From NCBI RefSeq assembly GCF_001238275.1, contig NZ_LGTB01000039.1, positions 1 to 64,000 of the forward strand: a stretch of DNA of 64,000 nucleotides. Direction: 5' to 3'. The DNA is from Bradyrhizobium viridifuturi (GTDB lineage Bacteria; Pseudomonadota; Alphaproteobacteria; Rhizobiales; Xanthobacteraceae). A model generated the notes under the pieces. It was not told the DNA's origin and did no database searches. It saw nothing but the letters and a program-made list of their open reading frames with translations. The first letter of the stretch is position 1; every line of letters begins with the position of its first letter. Both the position numbers and the translations under genes were made by a program. This document shows positions 29,400-39,085 of this stretch, piece after piece.

Positions 29400-30644
29400 A
29401 TGACTGAAATTCGCGTTCCAACGCTCGGCGAATCCGTAACCGAGGCCACGATCGGCCGCTGGTTCAAGAAAGCTGGTGAGGCCGTTGCGGTGGACGAGCC
29501 ATTGGTGGAGCTGGAAACCGACAAGGTCACCATCGAGGTGCCCGCGCCGGTCGCCGGCACGCTCGGCGAGATCATCGCCAAGGACGGCGAGACCGTCGCC
29601 GTCGGCGCGCTGCTCGGCCAGATCAATGACGGCGCCGTCGCCGCCAAGCCCGCTGCCGCGGCCGCCGCTCCCGCCAAGGCCGCAGCGCCGGCGCCTGCCG
29701 CCGCTCCCGCAGCGGCCCCGGCTGCCCCCAAGGTGCCGCCGGCGGATGCGCCGCTCGCGCTCGGTGCGCAAGCTGTCCGCCGAAAGCGGCGTCGACGCTC
29801 GACCGTTCCGGGCTCGGGCAAGGACGGCCGCGTCACCAAGGGCGACATGCTGGCCGCGATCGAGAAGGCCGCCTCGGCGCCGACCCCGGTCAACCAGCCG
29901 GCCGCCGCGGTGCAGGTCCGTGCGCCGTCGCCGGCGGACGACGCCGCGCGCGAGGAGCGGGTGAAGATGACCCGGCTGCGCCAGACCATCGCGCGCCGCC
30001 TCAAGGACGTGCAGAACACCGCCGCGATGCTGACCACCTTCAACGAGGTCGACATGACCGAGGTGATGAAGCTGCGCGCGCTCTACAAGGATACTTTCGA
30101 GAAGAAGCACGGCTCGAAGCTCGGCTTCATGGGCTTCTTCACCAAGGCGGTCGTGCAAGGCTTGAAGGACATCCCGGCCGTCAACGCCGAGATCGACGGC
30201 TCCGACCTGATCTACAAGAACTACTACCATATCGGCGTTGCGGTCGGCACCGACCGCGGCCTGGTGGTGCCCGTGGTGCGAGACTGCGATCACAAGTCGA
30301 TTGCCGAGATCGAGAAGGGAATCGCCGACTTCGGCCGCCGCGCCCGCGACGGCCAGCTCAAGATCGACGAGATGCAGGGCGGCACCTTTACCATCACCAA
30401 TGGCGGCATCTACGGCTCGCTGATGTCGACGCCGATCCTCAACGCGCCGCAGTCCGGCATCCTCGGCATGCACAAGATCCAGGAGCGGCCGATGGTGGTC
30501 GGCGGCAAGATCGAAGTGCGGCCGATGATGTATCTGGCGCTGTCCTACGATCACCGCGTCATCGACGGCAAGGAAGCGGTCACCTTCCTGGTGCGCGTCA
30601 AGGAGAGCCTGGAGGATCCGGCCCGCCTGGTGCTGGACCTCTGA
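29400..30644 (+). CDS. sucB: Dihydrolipoamide succinyltransferase (E2), scrambled in part
   Basis: E2 core of the 2-oxoglutarate dehydrogenase complex. The lipoyl domain has Lys42 in ETDKVTIEV, an Ala/Pro linker follows, and the catalytic domain ends with SYDHRVIDG (His385, Asp389). The reading frame is open over 414 residues. Residues about 121-133 are garbled, however: the expected E3-binding sequence SVRKLSAESGVDA is encoded in a neighbouring frame between about 29762 and 29797. Two bases seem to be missing before it and one after it. The frame is correct again at STVPGSGKDGRVTKGD. Confidence 0.94.
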   Translation: MTEIRVPTLGESVTEATIGRWFKKAGEAVAVDEPLVELETDKVTIEVPAPVAGTLGEIIAKDGETVAVGALLGQINDGAVAAKPAAAAAAPAKAAAPAPAAAPAAAPAAPKVPPADAPLALGAQAVRRKRRRRSTVPGSGKDGRVTKGDMLAAIEKAASAPTPVNQPAAAVQVRAPSPADDAAREERVKMTRLRQTIARRLKDVQNTAAMLTTFNEVDMTEVMKLRALYKDTFEKKHGSKLGFMGFFTKAVVQGLKDIPAVNAEIDGSDLIYKNYYHIGVAVGTDRGLVVPVVRDCDHKSIAEIEKGIADFGRRARDGQLKIDEMQGGTFTITNGGIYGSLMSTPILNAPQSGILGMHKIQERPMVVGGKIEVRPMMYLALSYDHRVIDGKEAVTFLVRVKESLEDPARLVLDL

Positions 30645-30717
30645 GGTCATAATCGCGCGCGGCGTCCGATCGGATCGGGCGCCGCGATTCGTTGGGTGCT
30701 TATCTTTGGGGATCAAT

Positions 30718-31466
30718 GTGACGGACAAGGTCGTTGTCATCACCGGCGGTAGCCGCGGCATCGGCCGCGCCACCGCGCTTGCTGCTGCCGCGCGCGGCTA
30801 TCGTGTTGTCGTCGCTACGCCACGAACCAGGCTGCGGCCAATGAGGTCGTCGCCGCGATCGAGGCCAGCAACGGCAAGGCGATCGCGGTGAAATGCGACG
30901 TCGGCAGCGAACAGGACATCCTTGCCCTGTTCAAGGCCGCCGATGGCTTCGGCACGCTCGGTGCGCTGGTCAACAATGCCGGCATCGTCGGCAAGAGCGG
31001 TGTGCGCGTCGACGAGATGTCGGCCGAGCGCATCCAGCAGATGATGGCGGTCAACGTCACCGGCAGCATCCTGTGCGCGCGCGAGGCGGTGAAGCGGATG
31101 TCGACCAAGCACGGCGGCAAGGGCGGCGTCATCGTCAACCTGTCCTCCGTCGCGGCGAAGCTCGGCGCGCCCAACACCTATGTCGATTACGCTGCCTCCA
31201 AGGGTGCGATCGATTCCTTCACGGTCGGCCTCGGCTACGAGGTCGCGGGCGAAGGCATCCGCGTCGCCGGCATCCGGCCCGGGCTGATCGACACCGACAT
31301 CCATGCCGCCGGCGGCGAGCCCGATCGCGCGCACCGGCTCGCCCATATGGTGCCGATGAAGCGCGTCGGTACCGCGGATGAGATCGCCAACGCCATCGTC
31401 TGGCTGATCTCGGACGAGGCGTCCTACGTCACCAGCGCGATCCTCGACGTGTCGGGCGGTCGCTAG
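30718..31466 (+). CDS. SDR family oxidoreductase in the suc cluster, frameshifted
   Basis: Short-chain dehydrogenase with a Rossmann cofactor motif (VVVITGGSRGIGRATAL), LVNNAGIVG, an NLSSVA serine segment and the catalytic YAASKGAID tetrad part (VDYAASKGA). The N-terminal 33 residues are in one frame, the remainder (EVVAAIEASNGKAIAVKCDV onward) in another. Adding one G near 30813 (GTCGTCG to GTCGTCGG) restores about 249 residues. The start is GTG at 30718. The substrate is unknown; it sits between sucB and lpdA and reads with them. Confidence 0.87.
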
Positions 31467-31549
31467 GATCCGATCAAGCAGCGGGACGCGTCTTCCCGAT
31501 CGGATCGCGTCCCCCAACTGTCACAGAGTTTAGCTACAGGACCTCAATC

Positions 31550-32950
31550 ATGGCTTCTTACGATCTCGTCGTCATCGGCACCGGCCCCGGCGGTTACGTC
31601 TGCGCGATTCGCGCGGCGCAGCTCGGCATGAAGGTCGCCGTCGTCGAGAAGAATGCGACGCTGGGCGGCACCTGCCTCAATGTCGGCTGCATGCCGTCGA
31701 AGGCGCTGCTGCACGCCTCCGAGATGTTCGAGGAGGCCGGGCACTCCTTCGCCAAGATGGGCGTCAGCGTCCCGGCGCCGAAGCTCGATCTGCCGGCGAT
31801 GATGAACTTCAAGCAGCAGGGCATCGACGGCAACGTCAAGGGCGTCGAGTTCCTGATGAAGAAGAACAAGATCGACGTGCTCAAGGGCACCGGCAAGATC
31901 CTCGGTGCCGGCAAGGTCGAGGTCTCCGGAGACGGCAAGTCCGAGACCGTCGAGACCAAGAACATCGTGATCGCGACCGGCTCGGACATCGCGCGGCTGA
32001 AGGGCATCGAGATCGACGAGAAGCGCATCGTGTCGTCGACCGGCGCGCTGTCGCTGGACAAGGTCCCCGGCAGCCTGCTGATCGTCGGCGCCGGCGTGAT
32101 CGGCCTCGAGCTCGGTTCGGTCTGGCATCGTCTCGGCGCCAAGGTCACCGTGGTGGAATTCCTCGACCGCATCCTGCCCGGCATGGACGGTGAGGTGGCG
32201 AAGCAATTCCAGCGCATCCTCGAAAAGCAGGGCTTTGCCTTCAAGCTCGGCGCCAAGGTCACCTCGGTCGACACCTCGGGCAAGACGCTGCAGGCCAAGG
32301 TCGAGCCGGCCGCCGGCGGCGCCGCCGAGACCATCGAGGCCGACGTGGTGCTCGTCTGCATCGGCCGCGTGCCCTACACCGAGGGCCTAGGGCTGAAGGA
32401 AGCCGGCGTTGCGCTCGACAATCGCGGCCGTGTCGAGATCGATTCGCACTTCTCGACCAATGTGAAGGGCATCTACGCGATCGGCGACGTCGTGGCCGGG
32501 CCGATGCTGGCGCACAAGGCGGAGGACGAGGGCGTTGCCTGCGCCGAAATCATCGCGGGCCAGGCCGGCCACGTGAACTACGACGTCATTCCAGGTGTTG
32601 TGTATACCACGCCGGAAGTGTCGTCGGTCGGCAAGACCGAGGAAGACCTCAAGCAGGCCGGCGTCGCTTATACCGTCGGCAAATTCCCGTTCACCGCGAA
32701 CGGCCGCTCCAAGGTCAATCAGACCACCGACGGCTTCGTGAAGGTTCTCGCAGATGCGAAGACCGACCGGGTGCTCGGCGTCCACATTGTCGGCATCGAA
32801 GCCGGCGAAATGATCCACGAAGCCTGCGTTCTGATGGAATTCGGCGGTTCGGCCGAGGATCTGGCGCGTACCTGCCACGCCCATCCGACCCGCTCCGAGG
32901 CGATCAAGGAAGCCGCGCTTGCGGTAGGCAAACGCGCCATCCATATGTGA
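31550..32950 (+). CDS. lpdA: Dihydrolipoamide dehydrogenase (E3)
   Basis: Flavoprotein that reoxidises lipoyl groups of 2-oxoacid dehydrogenase complexes. The FAD motif GTGPGGYVCAIRAAQLG is at the N-terminus. The redox disulfide is Cys42/Cys47 in GGTCLNVGCMPSKAL, the NAD motif is VGAGVIGLELGSVW, and the C-terminal active-site motif is CHAHPTRSE. 466 residues. Its position after sucAB points to service of the 2-oxoglutarate complex. Confidence 0.97.
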   Translation: MASYDLVVIGTGPGGYVCAIRAAQLGMKVAVVEKNATLGGTCLNVGCMPSKALLHASEMFEEAGHSFAKMGVSVPAPKLDLPAMMNFKQQGIDGNVKGVEFLMKKNKIDVLKGTGKILGAGKVEVSGDGKSETVETKNIVIATGSDIARLKGIEIDEKRIVSSTGALSLDKVPGSLLIVGAGVIGLELGSVWHRLGAKVTVVEFLDRILPGMDGEVAKQFQRILEKQGFAFKLGAKVTSVDTSGKTLQAKVEPAAGGAAETIEADVVLVCIGRVPYTEGLGLKEAGVALDNRGRVEIDSHFSTNVKGIYAIGDVVAGPMLAHKAEDEGVACAEIIAGQAGHVNYDVIPGVVYTTPEVSSVGKTEEDLKQAGVAYTVGKFPFTANGRSKVNQTTDGFVKVLADAKTDRVLGVHIVGIEAGEMIHEACVLMEFGGSAEDLARTCHAHPTRSEAIKEAALAVGKRAIHM

Positions 32951-32989
32951 TGATCGAACGTCCGGCGTGAGCCGGTTGAGATCATAGCG

Positions 32990-33529
32990 ATGTTGCGCCG
33001 ACTGCTTCAGCCGTTCTGGGTCCTGCTTGCGATCATCTTCCTGATCGAGGCTTGGCTGTGGGACCATCTCGAGCCGATCGTGGCCCGGGTGGTGGCGTGG
33101 ATTCCGCTGCGGGCGCTCAAGCAATGGCTGGCCGACCGGGTCGATTCGCTGTCGCCGGCGATGACGCTGATCGTCTTCGTCGTGCCGTTGATCCCGCTGT
33201 TTCCGCTCAAGCTGGTCGGCCTCTGGCTGCTGGCGAACCAATATTGGTTCAGCGCAGTCTCGCTGATCCTGTTCGCCAAATTCCTCGGCGTCGGCGTCAC
33301 GGCCTTCCTGTTCGACGTGACGCGGTCGAAGCTTTTGGAGATGCCCTGGTTCGAGGCGCTCTATAATTACGTGATGACGCTACGGGCCAAGGCCAACGCG
33401 CTGGTCGACCCGATCAAGCGGCGCATCCGCGAGATGATCGCTGGCGACGGGGAGGGCTGGACCGCCCGCACGCTGCGCCTGATCGCGCGCTTCCGCAAAA
33501 GCGTGCATCAGACCAGCAAGGTGCTTTAA
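32990..33529 (+). CDS. Conserved membrane protein of unknown function
   Basis: A 179-residue protein with an N-terminal hydrophobic segment (LLQPFWVLLAIIFLIEAWLW), two more around residues 58-95, and a basic C-terminal tail with amphipathic helices. No catalytic motif is visible. It follows lpdA at 39 bp and probably shares its transcript. I do not recognise a named family. Confidence 0.8.
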   Translation: MLRRLLQPFWVLLAIIFLIEAWLWDHLEPIVARVVAWIPLRALKQWLADRVDSLSPAMTLIVFVVPLIPLFPLKLVGLWLLANQYWFSAVSLILFAKFLGVGVTAFLFDVTRSKLLEMPWFEALYNYVMTLRAKANALVDPIKRRIREMIAGDGEGWTARTLRLIARFRKSVHQTSKVL

Positions 33530-33545
33530 TCGGGGCTGTTTATTC

Positions 33546-33632
33546 CGCCATTGCGAGGAGCGATAGCGACGAAGCAATCCATGCTTCCGCGTATGCTGAT
33601 GGATGGATTACTTCGCTTCGCTCGCAATGACG
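33546..33632. repeat. Palindromic intergenic repeat, CGTCATTGCG family (second copy)
   Basis: Starts CGCCATTGCGAGGAGCGATA and ends with the inverted CTTCGCTCGCAATGACG, with inner arms GAAGCAATCCAT and ATGGATTACTTC. Related to 6354-6432. Located between convergent genes. Confidence 0.85.
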
Positions 33633-33659
33633 GGATTAGTGTGGCGCCCGCCAGCTCTC

Positions 33660-34250
33660 TCAATGCAGATGCAGCAGATGCGGCTGGAACAGGCCGAGCA
33701 GCGTCATCGCGACGCCGGCAAGCGTCACCAGGCCGGACACCCAGGCCAGCGCGGCGATGCCGGTGATGATGGTCGCGGACGCCAGCACGATGGCGATCTG
33801 GAAGGCCGCGGAAGCAAGCTCGAAGTGATGGTATTTCGCGGTCGCCTCGTCGCGCTCATGCTCGGCGTGCTTGGCGCGTTCGGAGAGTTGCTCCGAGCCC
33901 TCGCCGGTCTCCGGCTCCGAGCGATAGCGCGCCGCGGTCTTCTGCCAGTCGTCGATCTGCTTCTGCAGCGCGGCCTTGGCCGCCTCGTCGGTGGTGGTCG
34001 CGAGGTTCAGCTTGCCCTGTTCGGCCGCGGTCTGCACCGCGGTGCGGCGGATGCTCTTGGCCTGGAAGAAGGCCCAGAGGTTCGAGGCCTCGACATTCTT
34101 GCTGATCGATTCGGTCTGGGCGCCCTTGCCCAGGGTTTCCGACAGCGCCAGGCACAGCGCGATCACGGCGATCAGGAGCGCGATCTTCTTGTTCTCGCCC
34201 GACGCATGCTCGGCATGCTCCGCGTGCTCCATACTTTCATGTGCGCTCAT
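33660..34250 (-). CDS. DUF4337 domain-containing membrane protein
   Basis: A 196-residue protein. A His/Glu-rich N-terminus (MEHAEHAEHASGE) is followed by a transmembrane segment (IALLIAVIALCLALSETLG), a long charged helical region that may be periplasmic or cytoplasmic coiled coil, and two C-terminal hydrophobic segments. This order matches DUF4337. The function is unknown. I use ATG 34250 (MSAHESMEH) because the upstream in-frame extension is unconserved-looking and rich in Cys and His. Confidence 0.82.
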   Translation of the reverse strand: MSAHESMEHAEHAEHASGENKKIALLIAVIALCLALSETLGKGAQTESISKNVEASNLWAFFQAKSIRRTAVQTAAEQGKLNLATTTDEAAKAALQKQIDDWQKTAARYRSEPETGEGSEQLSERAKHAEHERDEATAKYHHFELASAAFQIAIVLASATIITGIAALAWVSGLVTLAGVAMTLLGLFQPHLLHLH

Positions 34251-34393
34251 GATTCCCCTCCGATGAGACTGTGCCACGATTGCCGAATGCGGTGCACAAG
34301 GCAAGGGGCGCCAGTTTGTGGTTAGCCGTATGAAGATGAACGCAGCATGACGCGCGCCGAATCCGGTGTCTGTTCTGGACCCGGGTCTGCCGT

Positions 34394-35364
34394 TCAGCCG
34401 CGCGGGTGCGCGGAGCGATAGACTTCGAGCAGGCGCTCGCTATCGATGCCGGTATAGATCTGCGTGGTCGACAGCGAGGCGTGGCCGAGCAATTCCTGGA
34501 TCGCGCGCAGGTCGCCGCCTCGGCTCAGCAGATGGGTCGCGAAGGAGTGCCGCAACGCGTGCGGCGTTGCGCTGTCCGGCAGGCCGAGCGCGCCGCGCAG
34601 CCGCTCCATGGTGAGCTGGATGATGCGCGGGCTCAGCGGACCGCCGCGCGCGCGACGAACATCGGTCCAGTGGGGCTGAGCTGGTGCGGGCAGATCGCCG
34701 CATAGTCCGCGATCAATTGCAGCACGTTTTGCAGCACCGGCACCATGCGGGTCTTGTTGCCCTTGCCGGTCACGACCAGCACGTCGCCTTCGCCCGGCTT
34801 CGGCACGTCGCGCCGCTTCAGGCCGAGCGCCTCGGAGATGCGCAGGCCCGAGCCGTAGAGCAGCGCCATCACGGCGGCGTCGCGCACCAGGATCCAGGTC
34901 TCGCGTTCCTCGCCGGCACGCTCGTCTGCGTCGGCGAAGCGCTTCGCTGCTTCCATGTGGATCGGCTTCGGCAGGCTCTTCGCAACCTTGGGCGCGCGGA
35001 TCGCCGAAAGGGCGCCGACCTTGCCCTTGCCTTCGCGTTCCAGGAAGCGTCCGAACGAGCGCAGGCCCGCCAGCGCCCGCATCAGCGATCGCCCGCCGAT
35101 CTCGTCCGCGCGGCGCATCGCCATGAAGGCTCTGACATCGCTCGCTTCAAGTGCGGAGAAGGCCGCAAGCGTCACGCGCGCGCCCCAGTGTTCGGCGAGG
35201 AAGGCCAGGCATTGCCGCACGTCGCGGGCGTAGGCCTCGAGCGTCTTCGGCGACAACCGCCGCTCCGCGCGCAGATGCGACAGCCAGCGCGTCATCTCCT
35301 GCGTGACCGACGCGTCGGCGCAGTCGAGCTCGAGCGGTTGCATGGGCTGATCGATCCGGGCCAT
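34394..35364 (-). CDS. xerC: Tyrosine recombinase XerC, one-base frameshift
   Basis: Site-specific recombinase for chromosome dimer resolution. The N-terminal SAM-like domain (TRWLSHLRAERRLSPKTLEAY) and the first catalytic Arg (YGSGLRISEALGL) with Lys (VTGKGNKTRMVP) are in one frame. HxxR (HALRHSFATHLL), the second His (LLGHASLSTTQ) and nucleophile Tyr (QIYTGI) are in another. The frames join if one G is restored near 34645, where FVARAAVR should read FVARAGGPLSPRI. Full length would be about 323 residues. The start is uncertain between 35364 and 35343. Confidence 0.9.
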
Positions 35365-35587
35365 CTGGTAAGGGCTATTGGCGCTGCGATTCTCCTGATT
35401 ATATCGCACTGCCTTCGTTTACCGATCGCTAAGACCGTATGGCGGTGACAGAGCGTTTTCGAGCCAAGTGGAGGCCGGTTTGCGTGAAGAAAACGCGTCA
35501 AAACAAGAAGCTGGAGATTTGGTTCTGATTCATTCAGAACCAAATCTCTAGCCCGGTGCAAAGTTCGGACTCCAAAGCTCTGGTTTA

Positions 35588-37798
35588 ATGGACCACACCA
35601 CACGCCCCAGCTCAGCCGCCGCGTCGACGACACGAGTCGTCGACGTGCTGGTGCCTGTCGCGCTGAACCAGACCTATTCCTACCGCGTGCCGCGCGGCAT
35701 GGAGCTTGCGCCCGGCGACGTGATCTCTGTTCCGCTCGGGCCGCGCGAGGTTGTCGCGGTGGTGTGGGCCGAGAATGCCAAGCCGGATCCGCGGCTGCAC
35801 AACCGGCTCAAGGACGTTAGCGAGAAGCTCGATGTTCCGCCGCTCAGGGCGGAGCTGCGCCAGCTGGTCGACTGGGTCTCCACCTACACGCTGTCGGCGC
35901 GCGGCATGGTGCTTCGGATGACGCTGCGGATGGGCGAAAACCTCGGGCCGGAGCGGACGCGGCTCGGCGTCCGACTGGTCGGCGAGCCGCCGCGGCGGCT
36001 GACGCCGGCGCGCCAGCGGCTGATCGAGGTGCTGTCGGACCGCCTGCTGCACGGCAAGTCGGAGGCGGCACGCGAGGCCGGGGTCAGCTCGGGCGTGGTT
36101 GACGGCCTGGTCGACGAGGGCACGCTGACGGTCGAGGCGATGCCGCCGCCGGCGCCGCCACCCATCCCCGATCCCTCCTATGCGCAGCCGGATTTCTCGC
36201 GCGAGCAGCGCAGCGCGGTCGACGTGATGCGGACGCTGGCGGCGAGCGGCAGCTTTCATGTCGCACTGCTCGACGGCGTCACCGGTTCGGGCAAGACCGA
36301 GGTCTATTTCGAGGCGATCGCCGAGAATATCCGCCGCGGCAAGCAGACGCTGATCCTGATGCCGGAGATCGCGCTGACCGGCCAGTTCCTCGACCGCTTC
36401 GCGCAGCGCTTCGGCGTAAGGCCGCTGGAATGGCATTCCGAGCTGACGCCGCGCACCCGGGCGCGCAACTGGGCGGCGATATCGGAGGGCAAGGCACCGG
36501 TCGTGGTCGGCGCCCGCTCGGCGCTGTTCCTGCCCTATGCCGATCTCGGCCTGATCATCGTCGATGAGGAGCACGACCAGGCCTACAAGCAGGACGACGG
36601 CGCGCATTACCACGCGCGCGACATGGCGGTGGTCCGCGCCCATATCGCAAAGATCCCGATCGTGCTGGCGTCGGCGACGCCATCGGTCGAGAGCGAGGTC
36701 AATGCGCGCAAGGGGCGCTACCAGCGCGTCGCGCTGCCGTCGCGGTTCGGCGGCCAGCACATGCCGCATATCGAGGCGATCGACATGCGGCGCGCGCCGC
36801 CGCCGCGCGGGCGGTTCATCTCGCCCGTGCTGGCCGAACAGATTCGCCACGCGATCGAGCGCCGCGAGCAGGCGCTGCTGTTCCTCAACCGCCGCGGCTA
36901 TGCGCCGCTGACGCTCTGCCGCGGCTGCGGCCACCGCTTCGCCTGCACGATCTGCGATGCCTGGCTGGTGGATCACAGATTCCGGCAGCGGCTGGTCTGT
37001 CATCATTGCGGCTTCTCGATGCCGCGCCCGAACATCTGTCCGCATTGCGCAGCCGAGGAATCGCTGGTCGCGGTCGGCCCCGGCGTCGAGCGTCTGCAGG
37101 AGGAGGCGGCAAGCATCTTCCCCGAGGCCCGCACCATGGTGCTGTCGAGCGACCTCATCACCTCGATCGAGACCATGCGCAGCGAGCTCAACGAGATCGC
37201 CGAGGGGCGCGTCGATATCATCATCGGCACGCAACTGGTGGCGAAGGGGCACAATTTCCCGCGGCTCAATCTGGTCGGCGTCATCGACGCCGATCTCGGC
37301 CTGAGCAACGGCGATCCGCGCGCCGCCGAGCGCACGTTCCAGCTGTTGAACCAGGTGGTCGGGCGCGCCGGCCGCGAGCAGGGCCGCGGCGTCGGCTATC
37401 TGCAGACCCACCAGCCCGAGCATCCGGTCATCAAGGCCCTGATCGCGAACGACCGCGAAGCGTTCTACGCCAGCGAGATCGAGATCCGCGAACGCACCGG
37501 CTATCCGCCGTTCGGCCGGCTGGCGAGCCTGATCGTCTCCGCCGGCGATCGCCCGACCGCGGAAGGCTTTGCCCGCAAGCTCGCCGCGGTCGCGCCGCTC
37601 GATGAGCGGATCCAGGTGCTCGGTCCCGCCGAGGCGCCGCTGGCCGTGATCAAGGGCCGCTACCGTTTCCGCCTGCTGGTGAAGTCGCTGCGCAATGTCG
37701 ACCTGTCGCAATATCTGCGCGAATGGCTCGAAGCCGGCCCCAAGACCAAGGGCAATCTGAAGCTCGAGGTCGACGTCGATCCGCAGAGCTTCCTGTGA
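35588..37798 (+). CDS. priA: Primosomal replication protein PriA (3'-5' helicase)
   Basis: Restarts replication at stalled forks. The N-terminal 3'-BD (VLVPVALNQTYSYRVP) is followed by Walker A GVTGSGKTEVYFE and the DEEH box in IVDEEHDQAYKQ. The zinc cysteines are CRGCGHRFACTICDAW, VCHHCGFS and CPHCAAEE, and helicase motif VI is around QVVGRAGREQGRG. 736 residues, normal. Upstream is the divergent xerC. Confidence 0.96.
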   Translation: MDHTTRPSSAAASTTRVVDVLVPVALNQTYSYRVPRGMELAPGDVISVPLGPREVVAVVWAENAKPDPRLHNRLKDVSEKLDVPPLRAELRQLVDWVSTYTLSARGMVLRMTLRMGENLGPERTRLGVRLVGEPPRRLTPARQRLIEVLSDRLLHGKSEAAREAGVSSGVVDGLVDEGTLTVEAMPPPAPPPIPDPSYAQPDFSREQRSAVDVMRTLAASGSFHVALLDGVTGSGKTEVYFEAIAENIRRGKQTLILMPEIALTGQFLDRFAQRFGVRPLEWHSELTPRTRARNWAAISEGKAPVVVGARSALFLPYADLGLIIVDEEHDQAYKQDDGAHYHARDMAVVRAHIAKIPIVLASATPSVESEVNARKGRYQRVALPSRFGGQHMPHIEAIDMRRAPPPRGRFISPVLAEQIRHAIERREQALLFLNRRGYAPLTLCRGCGHRFACTICDAWLVDHRFRQRLVCHHCGFSMPRPNICPHCAAEESLVAVGPGVERLQEEAASIFPEARTMVLSSDLITSIETMRSELNEIAEGRVDIIIGTQLVAKGHNFPRLNLVGVIDADLGLSNGDPRAAERTFQLLNQVVGRAGREQGRGVGYLQTHQPEHPVIKALIANDREAFYASEIEIRERTGYPPFGRLASLIVSAGDRPTAEGFARKLAAVAPLDERIQVLGPAEAPLAVIKGRYRFRLLVKSLRNVDLSQYLREWLEAGPKTKGNLKLEVDVDPQSFL

Positions 37799-37817
37799 GG
37801 GTGCCTGCCAAGAAAAA

Positions 37818-37843
37818 GCCTGCCGTCATTCGCGACGGCAGGC
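37818..37843. terminator. Bidirectional terminator between priA and rlpA
   Basis: GCCTGCCGTC and GACGGCAGGC pair over 10 bp around a 6-base loop. AAAAA precedes and CTTTT follows, so it has a T-run on both strands. It lies 20 bp after priA and about 120 bp after the rlpA stop; the two genes are convergent. Confidence 0.85.
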
Positions 37844-37903
37844 CTTTTGGCGCGAAGCAGGCCTCGCGGCCGTTACGCAACGCAACGCTTACTGAACACG
37901 TTG

Positions 37904-37952
37904 GAGCATGATCCGGAAAAGTGCGAAGCGGTTTTCCGAAAAGATCATGCTC
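37904..37952. repeat. Palindromic intergenic repeat, GAGCATGATCC family (second copy)
   Basis: Same outline as 1195-1243: GAGCATGATCCGGAAAAGTG, then CGGTTTTCCGAAAAGATCAT and the closing GCTC. It sits between convergent priA and rlpA. Confidence 0.85.
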
Positions 37953-37964
37953 AAACGAAGAGCT

Positions 37965-38455
37965 TTAGGACACGACCTCGGCGGTGACACGGCCGACGCC
38001 GGCGCCGGTCAGGCCGATGGCGCGGCTGCGCCGGTCGAGAGGTCAAGCACGCGGCCGCGGACGAACGGGCCGCGATCGTTGATGGTGACGACGACGCTGC
38101 GGCCGCCATGGGTGACGCGGAGCTTGGTGCCGAACGGCAGCGAGCGATGGGCCGCGGTCATGGCGTTCTGGTTGAAGCGCTGGCCGGAAGCGGTGCGGCT
38201 GCCCGATTCATTGCCGTAGAAGGAGGCCATCCCCGAGAACGTGTGGCCGCCCGACGGCTGGATCGATGCATTGGCGTCGCGCCAGGAAGAGCCTTCGGCG
38301 CGGGCGTGGTGATGATGGTGGTGGCGATGATGGTGGTGCCTGGACTTCGCGGACGCCTCCGTCACGCTGCCCCCGACCAGGATAGTTGCGGCGACAAACG
38401 CAAGCGCCGTACGCGAGCGGGTTACGTTGCCCGCCGCCTTCTTGATATTCGACAT
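37965..38455 (-). CDS. rlpA: RlpA-like septal ring lytic transglycosylase, frameshifted, His-rich
   Basis: Secreted DPBB-domain protein. The signal sequence is followed by a histidine-rich run (HHHHRHHHHHH) near residue 40, then the RlpA core SGMASFYGNESGSRTASGQR, then MTAAHRSLPFGTKLRVTH and the catalytic-loop region INDRGPFVRGRVLDLS. The frame ends early at 38009. Restoring one C near 38020 lets it continue through ARAIGLTGAGVGRVTAEVVS to a stop at 37965, the usual family end. No SPOR domain is seen, so this is a short RlpA. I infer a role in cell wall remodelling. Confidence 0.85.
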
Positions 38456-39085
38456 TGATTAAGACCCTCAGACAGTATTGCCGCTAACGCGGCAAGTGGA
38501 ACCCCCGTCCCTTCGTTGACCAAGGCCGTTTGATTTCGCAATGAGGCACGAATTGGGCAGTAAATCCCGATTGTCTCGGGCTGAAATATCTTGTTACCGC
38601 TTTGGGGTATTCAATCGAGGTTCCGTAACCTTGGTCGTTAACTGATTTTTAATGATCTGAATACTTGCGAATACTGATTATCGGCCTGGTTGTAAGGTTT
38701 CGGTAAGTAATCGCGAAATGAAGCGGCGGGCCGCTTCGGGTTCCCTGCGCGTCAGCCATAGGCCCATGCAAATTCCTATGGAACAAAATCGGGAGATGCG
38801 AATCGGAGCCGGCCGCGCCGGATTTCCGCGCGCCGAATTTCTCCGATTCGAGTACCGGCCGCGGTCGCGAAAAACCGCATGCGACAAGGCGGCTCGCACG
38901 ATGCCGTCATGTTGCACCTGCGCGATTGCTATGTTAGCAAAGCCGCGATTTTAACGGTCCCGGCATGTCCTGTGCCGGTCGAAAATCGAAGTCCCGCTTG
39001 AATTCCAAGGGCTTGGATCGCTAGGCGCTGCTTTGGTGGCGACGGTTTTTCCCTTGCGAATTTGACAGCAAAAAAGAGCGAGCTC
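38456..39085. other. Non-coding divergent region between rlpA and atpH
   Basis: About 630 bp, less GC-rich than its surroundings in 38590-38720. It contains a perfect 7-bp hairpin (TTGCCGC-TAAC-GCGGCAA, 38478-38495) in the rlpA leader, but no convincing gene. Short open frames here have no family features and no sensible start. The promoters of both rlpA and the atp operon must lie here; I could not identify either with confidence. Confidence 0.6.

Noticed and set aside
38678..38954. Short frames on both strands between rlpA and atpH
   Set aside because: No ribosome binding site, no family similarity, and they overlap each other in a region expected to hold divergent promoters.
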